Positions 63,964-64,000 of a stretch of DNA of 64,000 nucleotides are shown piece by piece. This DNA comes from Cohaesibacter intestini (lineage in GTDB: Bacteria; Pseudomonadota; Alphaproteobacteria; Rhizobiales; Cohaesibacteraceae). Positions within the stretch are counted from its first letter, which is position 1, and each line of letters starts with the position of its first letter. The stretch spans positions 496,001 through 560,000 of the forward strand of contig NZ_QODK01000001.1 of NCBI RefSeq assembly GCF_003324485.1, given 5' to 3'. A model generated the notes under the pieces. It searched no databases. It saw nothing but the letters and a program-made list of their open reading frames with translations, and had not been told where the DNA came from. A program made the translations under genes and the position numbers.

Positions 63964-64000
63964 TTAGTCTTCGACCCCATAGCGATGCAGATCGCGGCCA
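63964..64000 (-). CDS. C-terminal codons of an unidentified gene entering from the right edge
   Basis: On the - strand the last codons of an open frame read GRDLHRYGVED followed by TAA (63964-63966), converging on the PBP gene. Twelve codons are too few to name the product, and a chance frame is possible. Confidence 0.3.
   Translation of the reverse strand, partial: GRDLHRYGVED

Overview
The window looks like a chromosomal stretch of a moderately GC-rich alphaproteobacterium, most likely a marine member of the Hyphomicrobiales (Rhizobiales) near Cohaesibacter or Stappia relatives. The grounds are a ChvI/ChvG two-component pair next to an HprK - EIIA(Man) - HPr phosphorelay, a DUF2336 protein, COG4671-type glycosyltransferases and a consensus CtrA site. 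The genus is inference only. No rRNA, tRNA, insertion sequence, prophage or CRISPR array was seen.

Layout. (1) 1-14.9 kb is a type I secretion locus. A leftward operon encodes two ABC half-transporters, an HlyD adaptor and a TolC-like channel that runs off the left edge. Divergent to it is a 2674-residue secreted protein with VCBS/cadherin-like and RTX repeats, including five near-identical 591-bp tandem units. (2) 15.2-16.3 kb holds a DUF2336 gene. (3) 16.4-19.7 kb is a proXWV-type glycine betaine/proline uptake operon with a stem-loop between the binding-protein and permease genes. (4) 20.4-25.3 kb is the regulatory block chvI - GST - chvG - hprK - EIIA(Man) - HPr. (5) 25.6-32.8 kb has a GT32-like glycosyltransferase divergent from a four-gene peptide-type ABC uptake operon. 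(6) 32.9-39.9 kb has three glycosyltransferases, a 904-residue ABC exporter with a non-canonical, interrupted nucleotide-binding domain, and a cyclic-nucleotide-binding-domain protein. (7) 40-44.5 kb has a polysaccharide deacetylase, a GT4, a polysaccharide-lyase-like secreted protein and a UDP-sugar dehydrogenase. (8) 44.5-64 kb is mostly housekeeping or scattered genes: methionine aminopeptidase, nitroreductase, LysR/SDR pair, choice-of-anchor-I protein, class II amidotransferase, DUF1801, DUF1428, two EamA transporters, HisC, an AT-rich HNH endonuclease, polA, an acyltransferase and a class A PBP.

How the genes fit together. The two most unusual parts are surface-export systems. In the secretion locus, one ABC subunit keeps Walker A and Walker B but has lost the signature, Q-loop and H-loop residues, and its partner has lost Walker A. 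In the glycan cluster, the ABC exporter lacks the Walker A lysine and the Walker B Asp-Glu and carries about 270 extra residues inside its NBD, next to a putative cyclic-nucleotide sensor. All three proteins have replaced the Q-loop glutamine. These are the best candidates for an undescribed mechanism here. Adjacent polysaccharide genes and the ChvG/ChvI system, which controls envelope and exopolysaccharide functions in relatives, suggest a region devoted to the cell surface.
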